A stretch of DNA of 64,000 bases from Streptomyces vilmorinianum (lineage in GTDB: Bacteria; Actinomycetota; Actinomycetes; Streptomycetales; Streptomycetaceae). Shown here piece by piece: positions 49,592 through 58,530 of the stretch (position 1 is the stretch's first letter; each line of letters opens with the position of its first letter). Location of the stretch: contig NZ_CP040244.1 of the NCBI RefSeq assembly GCF_005517195.1, positions 6,590,001 to 6,654,000 of the forward strand, written 5' to 3'. Under the pieces are notes generated by a model. That model was not told the DNA's origin. It ran no database searches and saw only the letters and a list, made by a program, of their open reading frames with translations. The position numbers and the translations under genes were made by a program.

Positions 49592-50202
49592 GACGGCTTC
49601 GCCGTACGGGAGTGCTGGCGGCGGTCGTCGTGGCGGCCGCGTTCGCTTCCGGGTGCGGGATCAGGACGACGTCGGTGCCCGTGGACGCGGGTCCGGCCCC
49701 CTCTCGGGTGCCGTGCAGCGTCTCGGGTGAGGAGGTCGCCATCCAGACGACGGGCATCCCGGTGCGGGTCTTCCTGCTGTGCGGTTCGCAGCTGGAGGCG
49801 GTCGACCGGCGGTCGCCGCTGCCGGAGGAGAAGGCGGGCGGGGACCCGGTGCGGACCGCGTCCGCGCTGCTCGCGCAGTTGCAGAGCGAGCCGTCGCAGA
49901 GCGAGCAGGAGGCCGGGTTCTCGACGGCGGTGAAGGGGCCGCTGGTCGTCGTCGGCGGGCAGAAGGGCGATCCCGCGGACACCCTGCGGCTGAGCCGGCA
50001 GCCGGAGGATCTGACGGCGACCGCGCTGTCGCAGATCGTCTGCACCTTCGCGCACAGTTCGGCCGGGGCGGGCGAGGAGACCGTGGTCCTCGGCGGCCCG
50101 GGCCGCTACCCGCCGCGCCGCTACGCGTGCACGACCGAGCTGCGGGAGCGACCGGAGTCGGCGGCGCCGACGACGGCCGTTCCGAGCCCTTCTGCTTCCT
50201 GA
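49588..50202 (+). CDS. Lipoprotein of the afsQ operon
   Basis: A 204-residue exported lipoprotein. The signal RRLRRTGVLAAVVVAAAF ends in the lipobox ASGC (Cys23). The mature part includes PCSVSGEEVAIQTTGIPVRV with Cys, FLLCGS, and VVLGGPGRYPPRRYACT. The TTG start at 49588 overlaps the afsQ2 stop and has GGAGGAG upstream; TTG is rare but fits the coupling. The S. coelicolor afsQ locus has a lipoprotein gene in the same place. It may deliver a signal to AfsQ2 outside the membrane, which is inference. Confidence 0.88.
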   Translation: MRRLRRTGVLAAVVVAAAFASGCGIRTTSVPVDAGPAPSRVPCSVSGEEVAIQTTGIPVRVFLLCGSQLEAVDRRSPLPEEKAGGDPVRTASALLAQLQSEPSQSEQEAGFSTAVKGPLVVVGGQKGDPADTLRLSRQPEDLTATALSQIVCTFAHSSAGAGEETVVLGGPGRYPPRRYACTTELRERPESAAPTTAVPSPSAS

Positions 50203-50251
50203 AGCGTTTGTTCCGGTCCCCGGCGGAACCGATTCCGGGACGGGGCGCGTC

Positions 50252-50857
50252 TTGTGGGGCGTGCAGCGTCAAGGTTCGGGCGGCAGTGCCGCCGTGGTCG
50301 TACGCGTGGCGGGGTTCGCCCTCCTCCTCGCGCATCTGCTGCTCGTCGCCTGGGTGACACTCCGCCCACGGGACGTGGCCTGGGTGACGGCGCCGAACCT
50401 GACCCCACTGGCCGGGATCAAGGCGGATCTCGTACTCGGCCCGGCCGAGGCGGCCCGGCGGATCGGCGAGGGGCTACTGCTCCTGGCCCCGCTCGGGGTC
50501 CTGCTCCCGATGGCCGACGGGCGGCTTCATGTGTCGCCGTGGGCGTCCCTGGCCCGTACCGTCGCGGCCGGGGCGCTGGTGTCGCTCGCCGTCGAGCTGC
50601 TGCAGACGGCCGTCCCCGGGCAGGTCGTGGACGTGGACTCGCTGCTCCTGAACACCGCCGGGGTCGCCCTGGCCCATGTGCTCGTCGTCCCCGCGGGGCG
50701 GGCGCGGCTGCGCCGCCGGAGGGACAGCCGCCGGAGGGAGGGCGGGCCGGGCCGGTCCTCCTCGGGGACCAGGCGGGGCCGGGGTCCCGCCCTGCTGCGG
50801 GACGAGGGTTCTCAGGGGCCTACCCCGACGATTACCAGGGTCGGGATCGCCCCGTAG
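50252..50857 (+). CDS. VanZ-family membrane protein
   Basis: A 201-residue membrane protein with four predicted helices and the VanZ-like pattern LLLAHLLLVAWVTLRP, NLTPLAGI, LLLLAPLGVLLP and SLAVELLQ...DVDSLLLNTAGV. VanZ proteins confer low-level teicoplanin resistance in enterococci; in actinobacteria their role is unknown. The C-terminal 45 residues are basic and low-complexity. A TTG at 50252 opens the frame; the GTG at 50261 is an equally possible start. It lies 50 bases after the afsQ lipoprotein gene and may be cotranscribed. Confidence 0.88.
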   Translation: MWGVQRQGSGGSAAVVVRVAGFALLLAHLLLVAWVTLRPRDVAWVTAPNLTPLAGIKADLVLGPAEAARRIGEGLLLLAPLGVLLPMADGRLHVSPWASLARTVAAGALVSLAVELLQTAVPGQVVDVDSLLLNTAGVALAHVLVVPAGRARLRRRRDSRRREGGPGRSSSGTRRGRGPALLRDEGSQGPTPTITRVGIAP

Positions 50858-50951
50858 ACCGACGCTTTGTCCCCCCGTCCGGGGCGACCATGGAGTCATC
50901 AGGGAGCCCGACGCAGCGGCTCTCTCCGGATGCCTCTCGAAGGAGCCCACC

Positions 50952-51152
50952 ATGGCCGCACTTGCCCGCCCCCGTGACGGACGCATGATCGGCGGAGTGT
51001 GCGCAGCGCTGGCACGGCGCTTCGGCACCTCGGCCACCACCATGCGGGTCATCTTCCTCGTCTCGTGCCTGCTGCCCGGTCCGCAGTTCCTGCTGTACCT
51101 GGCGCTGTGGATGCTGCTGCCGGCCGAGAAGTCGGCGAGCACGGCCTGGTAG
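50952..51152 (+). CDS. PspC-domain small membrane protein
   Basis: A 66-residue protein with the PspC pattern LARPRDGRMIGGVCAALARRFG, then one long hydrophobic segment VIFLVSCLLPGPQFLLYLALW and PAEK. PspC domains take part in envelope-stress sensing. The ATG at 50952 has GAAGGAG 6 bases upstream. The preceding 90 bases hold no gene. It ends before a very stable hairpin shared with a convergent gene. Confidence 0.9.
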   Translation: MAALARPRDGRMIGGVCAALARRFGTSATTMRVIFLVSCLLPGPQFLLYLALWMLLPAEKSASTAW

Positions 51153-51191
51153 GGCCAGGTAGGGCCTGCTAGGAGCGACCGACTCGCACGT

Positions 51192-51238
51192 ACGCCGATG
51201 GGGCGTCCACCCGGTCCGGGTGGACGCCCCATCGGCGT
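51192..51238. terminator. Very stable bidirectional hairpin terminator
   Basis: Perfect 23-bp inverted repeat (51192-51214 and 51216-51238) around a single base, between the PspC gene and the convergent small exported protein gene. Confidence 0.92.
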
Positions 51239-51250
51239 GCACGGGGTGGG

Positions 51251-51613
51251 TCAGCCGATGAGCGGCAGTCCGCCGTTCACGGGGAGGCCGCCGAGCAGGC
51301 CGCCGACCGGGGAGGCGCTGCCGAGCGCGCCGGTGGCGTTGTCGAGCGGGATGTTCTTCGTGGCGTGGTCGACCGTGGCCGGGAGGGTCGCGGCGCCCGA
51401 GCCGAGGGCGTTCTGGCCGGAGGCGAGGGACTCGGCGGCGCCGTCGGGGAGCTCGGTGAGACCGTCGCCCAGCGGCACGGTCTGGGTGACCAGGCCGAGC
51501 GCGTCGGGGACGGCGGGCGCGGCCGGGGCGGCGGCGGCCGTGCCGGCGGCGGCAGCGGCGAAAGCGGCACCGAGAGCGGCGACACCGAGCGTCTTGGCGG
51601 CAGACTGCTTCAT
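51251..51613 (-). CDS. Small exported hypothetical protein, related to that at 45251
   Basis: A 120-residue exported protein with a signal peptide (KQSAAKTLGVAALGAAFAAA, cleavage near AAA-AP). The mature part (TVDHATKNIPLDNATGALG) shares a VDHATK/VTDHVTK motif and Leu/Gly/Asp composition with the protein at 45251-45646. ATG at 51613 with AAGGAT-GA upstream. Function unknown; both probably stay in the cell wall or are released. Confidence 0.8.
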   Translation of the reverse strand: MKQSAAKTLGVAALGAAFAAAAAGTAAAAPAAPAVPDALGLVTQTVPLGDGLTELPDGAAESLASGQNALGSGAATLPATVDHATKNIPLDNATGALGSASPVGGLLGGLPVNGGLPLIG

Positions 51614-51787
51614 CAGAAAGTCATCCTTGGGGATTTTGAGGATTTTGGAGCTTCGGGGAAAGCAGGGAAATCCGGGGAATGCAGAGCAGCTCTGCAAACT
51701 AGCCACCGAGTGACGCTCCCGCAAACACCGAAAGGCGGCCGGGGACGTGTCCCGCGGCCGCCTCACCCCTTCTCCCGAAGCCTGCCC

Positions 51788-52942
51788 TCACTCCGTCGGG
51801 CTGGAAGACTCGCTGGTCGTGGCGGTCTGCTGGAACAGCCATTCGGACTTCAGCTCGGCATATCCAGGCTTGATGACGTCATTGATCATCGCGAGACGTT
51901 CATCGAAAGGAATGAACGCTGATTTCATCGCATTGACCGTGAACCACGCCATGTCGTCGAGCGTGTAATCGAATGCCTCGATCAGCAGCTCGAATTCCCG
52001 GCTCATGCTCGTGCCGCTCATGAGCCGGTTGTCGGTGTTGACGGTGGCGCGGAAGTGCAGCCGGCGGAGCAGGCCGATCGGGTGCTCGGCGATGGAGGTG
52101 GCCGCACCGGTCTGCAGGTTGGAGCTCGGGCACATCTCCAGCGGGATGCGCTTGTCCCGCACGTACGCGGCGAGCCGGCCGAGCCGCACCGAGCCGTCCT
52201 CGGCGACCTCGATGTCGTCGATGATCCGGACGCCGTGGCCCAGCCGGTCGGCGCCGCACCACTGCAGGGCCTGCCAGATGGACGGCAGCCCGAAGGCCTC
52301 GCCGGCGTGGATCGTGAAGTGGTTGTTCTCCCGCTTGAGGTACTCGAAGGCGTCGAGGTGGCGGGTGGGCGGGTAGCCGGCCTCGGCGCCCGCGATGTCG
52401 AAGCCGACGACGCCGGAGTCGCGGTAGCGGTTGGCGAGTTCGGCGATCTCCAGGGCGCGGGCGGCGTGCCGCATGGCGGTCAGCAGCGCGCCGACGCGGA
52501 TGCGGTGGCCGTTGGCCCTGGCCCGCCGCTCGCCCTCGCGGAAGCCCTCGTTGACGGCCTCGACGACCTCCTCCAGGGTGAGCCCGGCCTCCAGGTGCTG
52601 CTCGGGGGCGTAGCGCACCTCGGCGTAGACGACACCGTCCTCCGCGAGGTCCACCGCGCACTCGGCGGCGACGCGGACGAGGGCCTCGCGGGTCTGCATG
52701 ACGGCGCAGGTGTGCGCGAAGGTCTCCAGATAGCGTTCCAGCGAGCCGGAGTCGGCGGCCTCGCGGAACCAGATGCCGAGCTTGTCGGGCTCGGTCTCGG
52801 GGAGGTTGTCGTAGCCCTGGGCGAGGGCGAGTTCGATGATCGTGCCGGGGCGCAGTCCGCCGTCGAGGTGGTCGTGGAGGAGCACCTTCGGGGCGCGGCG
52901 GATCTGGTCCGCGGTGGGGACGTTGGGGATCTGGCTCGTCAT
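51788..52942 (-). CDS. add: Adenosine deaminase
   Basis: A 384-residue zinc enzyme that deaminates adenosine and deoxyadenosine to inosine and deoxyinosine, feeding the nucleoside phosphorylase encoded upstream. Metal ligands: HDHLDGG (HxH), HAGE and the Asp of TVNTDNRLMSG, which has Asn after Asp where animal enzymes have a second Asp; the catalytic Glu is in HAGE. The ATG at 52942 lacks a ribosome binding site but has TAGAGT 6 bases upstream. The operator CTACGCGCGTAG lies right before that -10, so it belongs to the same putative regulon as deoC. Confidence 0.95.
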   Translation of the reverse strand: MTSQIPNVPTADQIRRAPKVLLHDHLDGGLRPGTIIELALAQGYDNLPETEPDKLGIWFREAADSGSLERYLETFAHTCAVMQTREALVRVAAECAVDLAEDGVVYAEVRYAPEQHLEAGLTLEEVVEAVNEGFREGERRARANGHRIRVGALLTAMRHAARALEIAELANRYRDSGVVGFDIAGAEAGYPPTRHLDAFEYLKRENNHFTIHAGEAFGLPSIWQALQWCGADRLGHGVRIIDDIEVAEDGSVRLGRLAAYVRDKRIPLEMCPSSNLQTGAATSIAEHPIGLLRRLHFRATVNTDNRLMSGTSMSREFELLIEAFDYTLDDMAWFTVNAMKSAFIPFDERLAMINDVIKPGYAELKSEWLFQQTATTSESSSPTE

Positions 52943-52948
52943 TGCCGC

Positions 52949-52954
52949 ACTCTA
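52949..52954 (-). promoter_or_regulatory. Leaderless promoter -10 for add
   Basis: TAGAGT on the minus strand ends 6 bases before the ATG at 52942; no Shine-Dalgarno sequence lies in between. Confidence 0.6.
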
Positions 52955-52958
52955 GCCC

Positions 52959-52970
52959 CTACGCGCGTAG
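52959..52970. promoter_or_regulatory. Nucleoside-gene operator CTACGCGCGTAG (upstream of add)
   Basis: Perfect 12-bp palindrome, 16 bases before the add start and 4 bases before its -10 element, the same layout as at deoC. Confidence 0.85.
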
Positions 52971-53057
52971 AGCGCCCCTCCTCAACTCGCTTGTCGATAC
53001 GTAACAGTGACCGCGCGTACGGATGGCGTACACCTCGGCTTCTGAGACTGTTCTGCC

Positions 53058-53834
53058 ATGGCGCACTCCGCACTCGTAGGGACTGCCGGCAGCCGGACAC
53101 CCCGGCTCGGACGGCCCGTCGGCGCATCGCACCCCGGTACGGCGGTGGGCGGTGTGGTCCTGCTCCTTCCGGACGGGGAGCCGGCCTCCGCGCGGGGCGC
53201 CTCGCTCCGGGCGCACGCGGCGCTGCTGCCGCTGGGCCGGCACCTGGTCAGGGCGGGGCAGGGGGACGGTCTGGTGGCGCACGTGGTGCGCTACCGGGGG
53301 CGCGGCTGGAACGGTGCGGACGCCCAGTTGGCCGCGGACGCGTCCTGGGCGGTGGCGGAGGCGGTACGGCGCTACGGCGACGTCCCGGTCTGTCTGGCGG
53401 GCCACGGGATGGGCGCGCGGGCGGCGCTGCGGGCGGCCGGGCACACGGCGGTGGACGCGGTGCTCGCGCTGGCGCCGTGGCTGCCGGAGGCCGACGTGGC
53501 GGCGGAGCCGGAGCCGGTGCGGCAGCTGGTGGGGCGGCGGGTCCTGATCGTGCACGGCACGAACGACGCGCGGACGGACCCGGAACTGTCGTACCGGCTG
53601 GCGGAGCGGGCGAAGAAGGCGAACCGCGACACGTGCCGGTTCGAGGTGCACTCGGACGGCCACGCGCTGCGCCAGTACCACGAGGAAGTCCGCGCCCTGG
53701 CCGCGGACTTCGTGCTCGGCTCGCTCTTCTCCCGCCCGTACGCCCGCCCGGTCGCCGACGCGCTGGCGGCTCCGCCGCCGCTGGGACTGCGCATGCCCCT
53801 GGCGGCGGGCTTCGGCCGGCCGCCGCGCCGGTAG
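53058..53834 (+). CDS. Alpha/beta-hydrolase-like protein without nucleophile
   Basis: A 258-residue protein with the alpha/beta-hydrolase fold of the dienelactone hydrolase type: GGVVLLLPDGEPASAR at the start, an elbow AGHGMGARAA, then LIVHGTNDARTDP (acid) and SDGHAL (His). The nucleophile elbow reads G-H-G-M-G where active enzymes have G-x-S-x-G, so the catalytic Ser is Gly; Asp and His remain. It may be a pseudoenzyme or bind a ligand. The ATG at 53058 lacks a strong ribosome binding site. It is divergent from add, 115 bases apart. Confidence 0.85.
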   Translation: MAHSALVGTAGSRTPRLGRPVGASHPGTAVGGVVLLLPDGEPASARGASLRAHAALLPLGRHLVRAGQGDGLVAHVVRYRGRGWNGADAQLAADASWAVAEAVRRYGDVPVCLAGHGMGARAALRAAGHTAVDAVLALAPWLPEADVAAEPEPVRQLVGRRVLIVHGTNDARTDPELSYRLAERAKKANRDTCRFEVHSDGHALRQYHEEVRALAADFVLGSLFSRPYARPVADALAAPPPLGLRMPLAAGFGRPPRR

Positions 53835-54427
53835 GGGGCGGGGGATCTCCCCCACCCCACCCCTCCCCGAAACTCTGACGAGACCAGGGGCTCCGCCCCC
53901 CGCACCCCCGACGCGGCAGCTTCGCGCCGCGAGCACGCGGGGGGCATCCGGGACGCCGGCGCGGCGGACGTCCGCACCACGGCCACCGAGGGCGATGCCG
54001 TCCCCGCCCCCGGCCGGAACCGGCTCGCCCGCCGCGCCGTGCGGTGTGCACCGGCACGGCCGGGTCTCGCCGGCGGTGGCCGGCCCGTGCCACGTGCCAG
54101 GTCCTGAAGTCGAGGATCCGGTGCGCCGGCACGGCCGGGTCTCGCCGGCGGTGGCCGGCGCCTGCCACGTGCCAGGTCCTGACGTCGAGGATCCGGTGCG
54201 CCGGCACGGCCGGGTCTCGCCGGCGGGGGCCGGCCCGTGCCACGTGCCAGGTCCTGAAGTCGAGGATCTGGGCCGGCCGGCCCCGCCTGGCCCGCGGCCG
54301 GAAGCGGCTGCCGCGCGCCGCGAGCACCCCGGCGGGGGCATCGCCGCAGCCCCACGCGCCGCGAAGACCCGGACCAGCGCCCCGCCCGCCAGCAGGGGGC
54401 AGCTACGCGCCGTCGCGGGTGGGGGCG
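53835..54427. other. 593-bp intergenic region with repeats, no supported gene
   Basis: It contains, in order, a dispersed GC-rich repeat (copy 2, about 53835-53915), two imperfect copies of GCCGCGAGCAC-type sequence (near 53926 and 54318), and three tandem 75-bp repeats (54051-54275). Open frames here are long only because of base composition, and their translations are low-complexity. No gene is supported. Confidence 0.7.
54051..54275. repeat. Three tandem copies of a 75-bp hairpin-forming repeat
   Basis: Units 54051-54125, 54126-54200 and 54201-54275 begin CCGGCACGGCCGGGTCTCGC and differ at only a few positions (the third diverges at its end). Each unit can fold through GGCACGGCCGG pairing with CCGG-CCCGTGCC, and each contains CACGTG and GTCGAGGATC. 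The length is 25 codons, but neither strand offers a credible gene. Confidence 0.92.
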
Positions 54428-55324
54428 TTACTCCGGGAGCAGGTTGCCTCGTTTGCTCAGGAGGAACTTCTTGAAGGCGGCCACCGGGGCCGTGTCCGGG
54501 TGGCCGTCGAGCCAGGCGACGCCGATTTCGCGGATGGCGCGGGGGGCCGTCACGTTGAGTTCGACGACGCCCGGGCGGGGGACCGCCGGTGGGGGGAGGA
54601 GGGCGACGCCCAGGCCGGCGGCGACCAGGCCCCGCAGGGTCTCGGCCTCCTCGCCCTCGAAGGCGACGCGGGGTTTGAAGCCGGCCTCGGCGCACAGGTC
54701 GTCGGTGATGCGGCGCAGGCCGTAGCCGGGTTCCAGGGTCACGAAGGTCTCCTCGGCGGCCTCCGCGAGGCGGACCCGCTTGCGCGCGGCGAGCCGGTGG
54801 TCGTCGGGCACCACCAGGCGCAGGCGCTGTTCGTCGATGCGGCGGGCGACCAGGTCCGGGGCGTCGGGCACGGGCGAGGTCAGGCACAGGTCCAGGTCCC
54901 CGGCGCGTAGCCGCTCGATCATCGCCTCGCCGTAGTTCTGGACCAGCGTGAACCGCACCCGGGGGTGGTCCACGCGGAAGGCCCGGATGAGGCCCGGCAC
55001 CGTCTCCGAGCCCATCGTGTGCAGGAAGCCGAAGGCGACCCGCCCGGCCGCCGGGTCCGCGTCCGCGCGTACGGAGTCCGCGGCCCGCTCGACCTCCGCC
55101 AGGGCGCGCTCGGCGGAGGTGAGGAAGCGGCGGCCGGCCGGGGTGAGCGAGACCGTACGGCCCTTGCGGGCGAACAGGGCCACCCCCAGGTCCTGTTCGA
55201 GCCGGACCATCGCCCGCGAGAGCGTCGACTGCGGCACCCCCATCTCGGCGGCCGCCCTGGTCACATGCTCGTGCCGGGCCACGGCCGCGAAGTACGCGAG
55301 CCGTGGCGCGAGCAGCAGTCCCAT
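54428..55324 (-). CDS. LysR-family regulator
   Basis: A 298-residue LysR regulator. Residues 1-62 form the winged helix (LAYFAAVARHEHVTRAAAEM, then VPQSTLSRAMVRLEQDLGV); the effector domain follows (GFLHTMGSETVPGLIRAF, DLCLTSPVP, GLGVALLPP). The ATG at 55324 has GAAGAAG 4 bases upstream; an upstream in-frame start is possible. It is divergent from an MFS transporter gene 120 bases away, which is its probable target. The effector is unknown. Confidence 0.94.
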   Translation of the reverse strand: MGLLLAPRLAYFAAVARHEHVTRAAAEMGVPQSTLSRAMVRLEQDLGVALFARKGRTVSLTPAGRRFLTSAERALAEVERAADSVRADADPAAGRVAFGFLHTMGSETVPGLIRAFRVDHPRVRFTLVQNYGEAMIERLRAGDLDLCLTSPVPDAPDLVARRIDEQRLRLVVPDDHRLAARKRVRLAEAAEETFVTLEPGYGLRRITDDLCAEAGFKPRVAFEGEEAETLRGLVAAGLGVALLPPPAVPRPGVVELNVTAPRAIREIGVAWLDGHPDTAPVAAFKKFLLSKRGNLLPE

Positions 55325-55425
55325 GTCTTCTTCGTTACTGTTCGGTGACAGCCAACCCTGTGACCTGTACTCATGCGCCATGGGAACGATTACAGCAGTT
55401 CCGTGCATTGGACGCATGAAACCTG

Positions 55426-55438
55426 GTCGGCCTACGTT
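55426..55438 (+). promoter_or_regulatory. Candidate leaderless promoter -10 (TACGTT) for the MFS gene
   Basis: TACGTT lies within these bases, 6 bases ahead of the ATG at 55445; a TTGGAC hexamer about 19 bases further upstream could act as a -35. Confidence 0.45.
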
Positions 55439-55444
55439 CGACGC

Positions 55445-56713
55445 ATGCCTTCCGCCAGTACCAAGGCGGCCGCCACCAGCACGGCCGCCGCCCTCGACAC
55501 CCGCCTCTCCCCCGGCGCTCCCGGCTACCGCCGCATGAGCTTCGCCCTCTTCGCCGCCGGTCTCGCCGCCTTCGCGCTCCTCTACTCCACCCAGGCCCTC
55601 CTCCCCGCGATCTCCGCGGAGTTCGGCGCCACCGCCTCCGCCGCCTCCTGGACGGTCTCCGCCGCGACCGGCGCCCTCGCCCTCCTCGTCCTCCCGATGA
55701 GCGCCCTCTCCGAGCGCTTCGGCCGGCGCACGCTGATGACCGCCTCGCTCGCCGTCGCGACCGCCGTCGGCCTCCTCGTCCCCTTCGCCCCGAACCTGGA
55801 GTGGCTGGTCGCCCTGCGGGCGGTGCAGGGCGCGGCGCTCGCGGGCCTGCCCGCCTCCGCGATGGCGTTCCTGGCCGAGGAGGTGCGGCCGAAGGCGCTG
55901 ATCGCCGCGATCGGCCTGTTCGTCGCGGGCAACTCCCTCGGCGGCATGAGCGGCCGGATCGTCACCGGCTGGGCGGCCCAGCTGGGCGGCTGGCGTGCCG
56001 GGCTCCTCGCGGTCGGTCTGATGGCGGTCGTCTGCGCGGTCGTCTTCCGGCTCCTGATCCCCAAGGCCCGTCACTTCACGCCCGGTTCGCTCAACCCGAA
56101 GGCGCTGGCGGCGACGGTCCGCACCCACCTCGCCGACCCGCTGCTGATGCGCCTGTACGCGATCGGCGCGCTGTTCATGACGGTGTTCGGCGCGGTCTAC
56201 ACCGTGATCGGCTACCGCCTCGTCGAGGCCCCGTTCTCGCTCCCGCAGGGCGTGATCGGCTCGATCTTCCTGGTCTACCTCGTCGGTACGGTCTCCTCGG
56301 CCGCGGCCGGGAAGCTGGTCGGCCGCCTCGGCCGGCGCGGGGCGCTCTACCTGGCGGTCTCCACGACCGCGGCGGGCCTGCTGCTCTCCCTCGCCGACAG
56401 CCTGGCCGCGGTCCTGCTCGGCCTGGTCCTGATCACGGCCGGCTTCTTCGCCGGGCACGCGGTCGCCTCCTCCGCGGTGAGCCGGACCGCGAAGACCGGC
56501 CGCGCGCAGGCCTCGGCGCTCTACCAGTCCGCGTACTACCTGGGCAGCAGCGCGGGCGGCACGCTGGGCGCGGTCGCCTTCCACTCCGGCGGCTGGGCGG
56601 GCACGGTCCTGCTGGGCCTGATCGCGGTCCTCGGCGTCGTGTCGATCACGCTGTACGGGACCCACAGCGCCCGCCTGGAGGCCCGGCGCTTCCAGGTCCG
56701 TACGGCTCACTGA
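55445..56713 (+). CDS. MFS transporter, YnfM/AraJ-like (DHA1)
   Basis: A 422-residue transporter with 12 predicted helices. The loop after helix 2 reads LPMSALSERFGRRTLM, the MFS signature, and helix 1 has FALLYSTQALLPAIS typical of YnfM-type proteins; GYRLVEAPFSLPQGVIGSIF begins the second half. It probably exports small molecules. The ATG at 55445 has no ribosome binding site but a TANNNT element 6 bases upstream. It is divergent from the LysR gene, the usual arrangement for a LysR-controlled exporter. Confidence 0.93.
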   Translation: MPSASTKAAATSTAAALDTRLSPGAPGYRRMSFALFAAGLAAFALLYSTQALLPAISAEFGATASAASWTVSAATGALALLVLPMSALSERFGRRTLMTASLAVATAVGLLVPFAPNLEWLVALRAVQGAALAGLPASAMAFLAEEVRPKALIAAIGLFVAGNSLGGMSGRIVTGWAAQLGGWRAGLLAVGLMAVVCAVVFRLLIPKARHFTPGSLNPKALAATVRTHLADPLLMRLYAIGALFMTVFGAVYTVIGYRLVEAPFSLPQGVIGSIFLVYLVGTVSSAAAGKLVGRLGRRGALYLAVSTTAAGLLLSLADSLAAVLLGLVLITAGFFAGHAVASSAVSRTAKTGRAQASALYQSAYYLGSSAGGTLGAVAFHSGGWAGTVLLGLIAVLGVVSITLYGTHSARLEARRFQVRTAH

Positions 56714-56790
56714 ATCCGTAGCGGGAACGTACAACCGCACCGCTCCCCCGTTCGTCCTAAGTCATAGGACTCAAGGGGGAGTTGGTGATC

Positions 56791-57486
56791 ATGAACGGGA
56801 TGCGGAAGCGGGCGGGGATCGTCCTCGGCATCACCTCCATGGTGGTGCCGCTGACGGTCGCGCTCGGTGCGGGCCCGGCCCAGGCGGCGTCGTGCAACGT
56901 GACGACGGGGCCGTACCAGAAGCAGGTGGAGAAGTTCCTGGGCCGGCCCGTGGACGGGCGGCAGTCGCTCGCCGACTGCCAGGCCGTCCAGGCCTTCCAG
57001 CGCAAGCACGGCATCACCCCGACCATGGGGTACGCCGGTCCGCTGACCTGGCGGACGATGAACACGATGCTGGCGCAGAAGGCGGCCGGCACGAACCCGA
57101 ACAAGGCCGGGAAGTGCCCCACGAACAAGGGCCGGATCGCCTGTGTCGACCTGACCCGGCAGCTGAGCTGGATCCAGGACGGCTCCCGGCTGAAGTACGG
57201 CCCGGTGCCGGTCCGTACGGGCAAGGACGGGACGGAGACCCGTACCGGCTCCAAGAGGATCTACTGGCGCAACATCAACCACTGGTCGACGATCTACCAC
57301 GTGTCCATGCCGTACTCGCAGTTCTTCGACGGCGGGCAGGCCTTCCACTCCACCACCAAGTCCATGTGGAACCCGCCGGGTTCGGGCGGCTGCGTCAACA
57401 TGCGCCCGGCCGATGCCAAGGCGTACTGGAACCTGCTGAGGAACGGCGACGACGTGTTCGTCTACGGGCGGAAGCCGGGAACCTGA
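56791..57486 (+). CDS. Secreted L,D-transpeptidase with peptidoglycan-binding-like domain
   Basis: A 231-residue exported protein. Residues 1-33 are a signal peptide (AQA cleavage). Residues about 36-100 resemble a peptidoglycan-binding domain (VEKFLGRPVDGRQSLADC and QRKHGI). Residues 110-230 are the YkuD catalytic domain with the His in AFHSTTKSMW and the catalytic Cys201 in SGGCVNM. It would cross-link or modify peptidoglycan. The ATG at 56791 follows GGGGGA by 10 bases; TTG and GTG codons 6-9 bases earlier are alternatives. It is the second transpeptidase in the window and has no lipobox. Confidence 0.92.
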   Translation: MNGMRKRAGIVLGITSMVVPLTVALGAGPAQAASCNVTTGPYQKQVEKFLGRPVDGRQSLADCQAVQAFQRKHGITPTMGYAGPLTWRTMNTMLAQKAAGTNPNKAGKCPTNKGRIACVDLTRQLSWIQDGSRLKYGPVPVRTGKDGTETRTGSKRIYWRNINHWSTIYHVSMPYSQFFDGGQAFHSTTKSMWNPPGSGGCVNMRPADAKAYWNLLRNGDDVFVYGRKPGT

Positions 57487-57514
57487 CCCGGTTGTCGGTG
57501 GGCTGCGGTAGCTT

Positions 57515-57549
57515 CCCCTCATCGGCACAGCACGGGTGCCGATGAGGGG
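57515..57549 (+). terminator. Hairpin between the transpeptidase and sigma-factor genes
   Basis: Perfect 14-bp arms (57515-57528 and 57536-57549) with a 7-base loop. It ends only 18 bases before the downstream ATG at 57568, so it could be a terminator or part of the sigma-factor leader. Confidence 0.8.
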
Positions 57550-57567
57550 CGAGTGGGGTGGACCTGC

Positions 57568-58518
<951 letters not shown>

Positions 58519-58530
58519 TCGGGGGCCTGA

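Noticed and set aside
54051..54275. CRISPR-like array
   Set aside because: The 75-bp units abut each other without variable spacers, and no cas genes are present.
53835..54427. Coding regions with repeated 25-residue peptide on the minus strand
   Set aside because: No ribosome binding site, no recognisable domain, extreme Arg/Pro/Ala content; explained by tandem duplication of non-coding DNA.
54428..56740. Single 770-residue LysR fusion
   Set aside because: The upstream part is antisense to the MFS transporter; the true LysR start with a ribosome binding site is at 55324.
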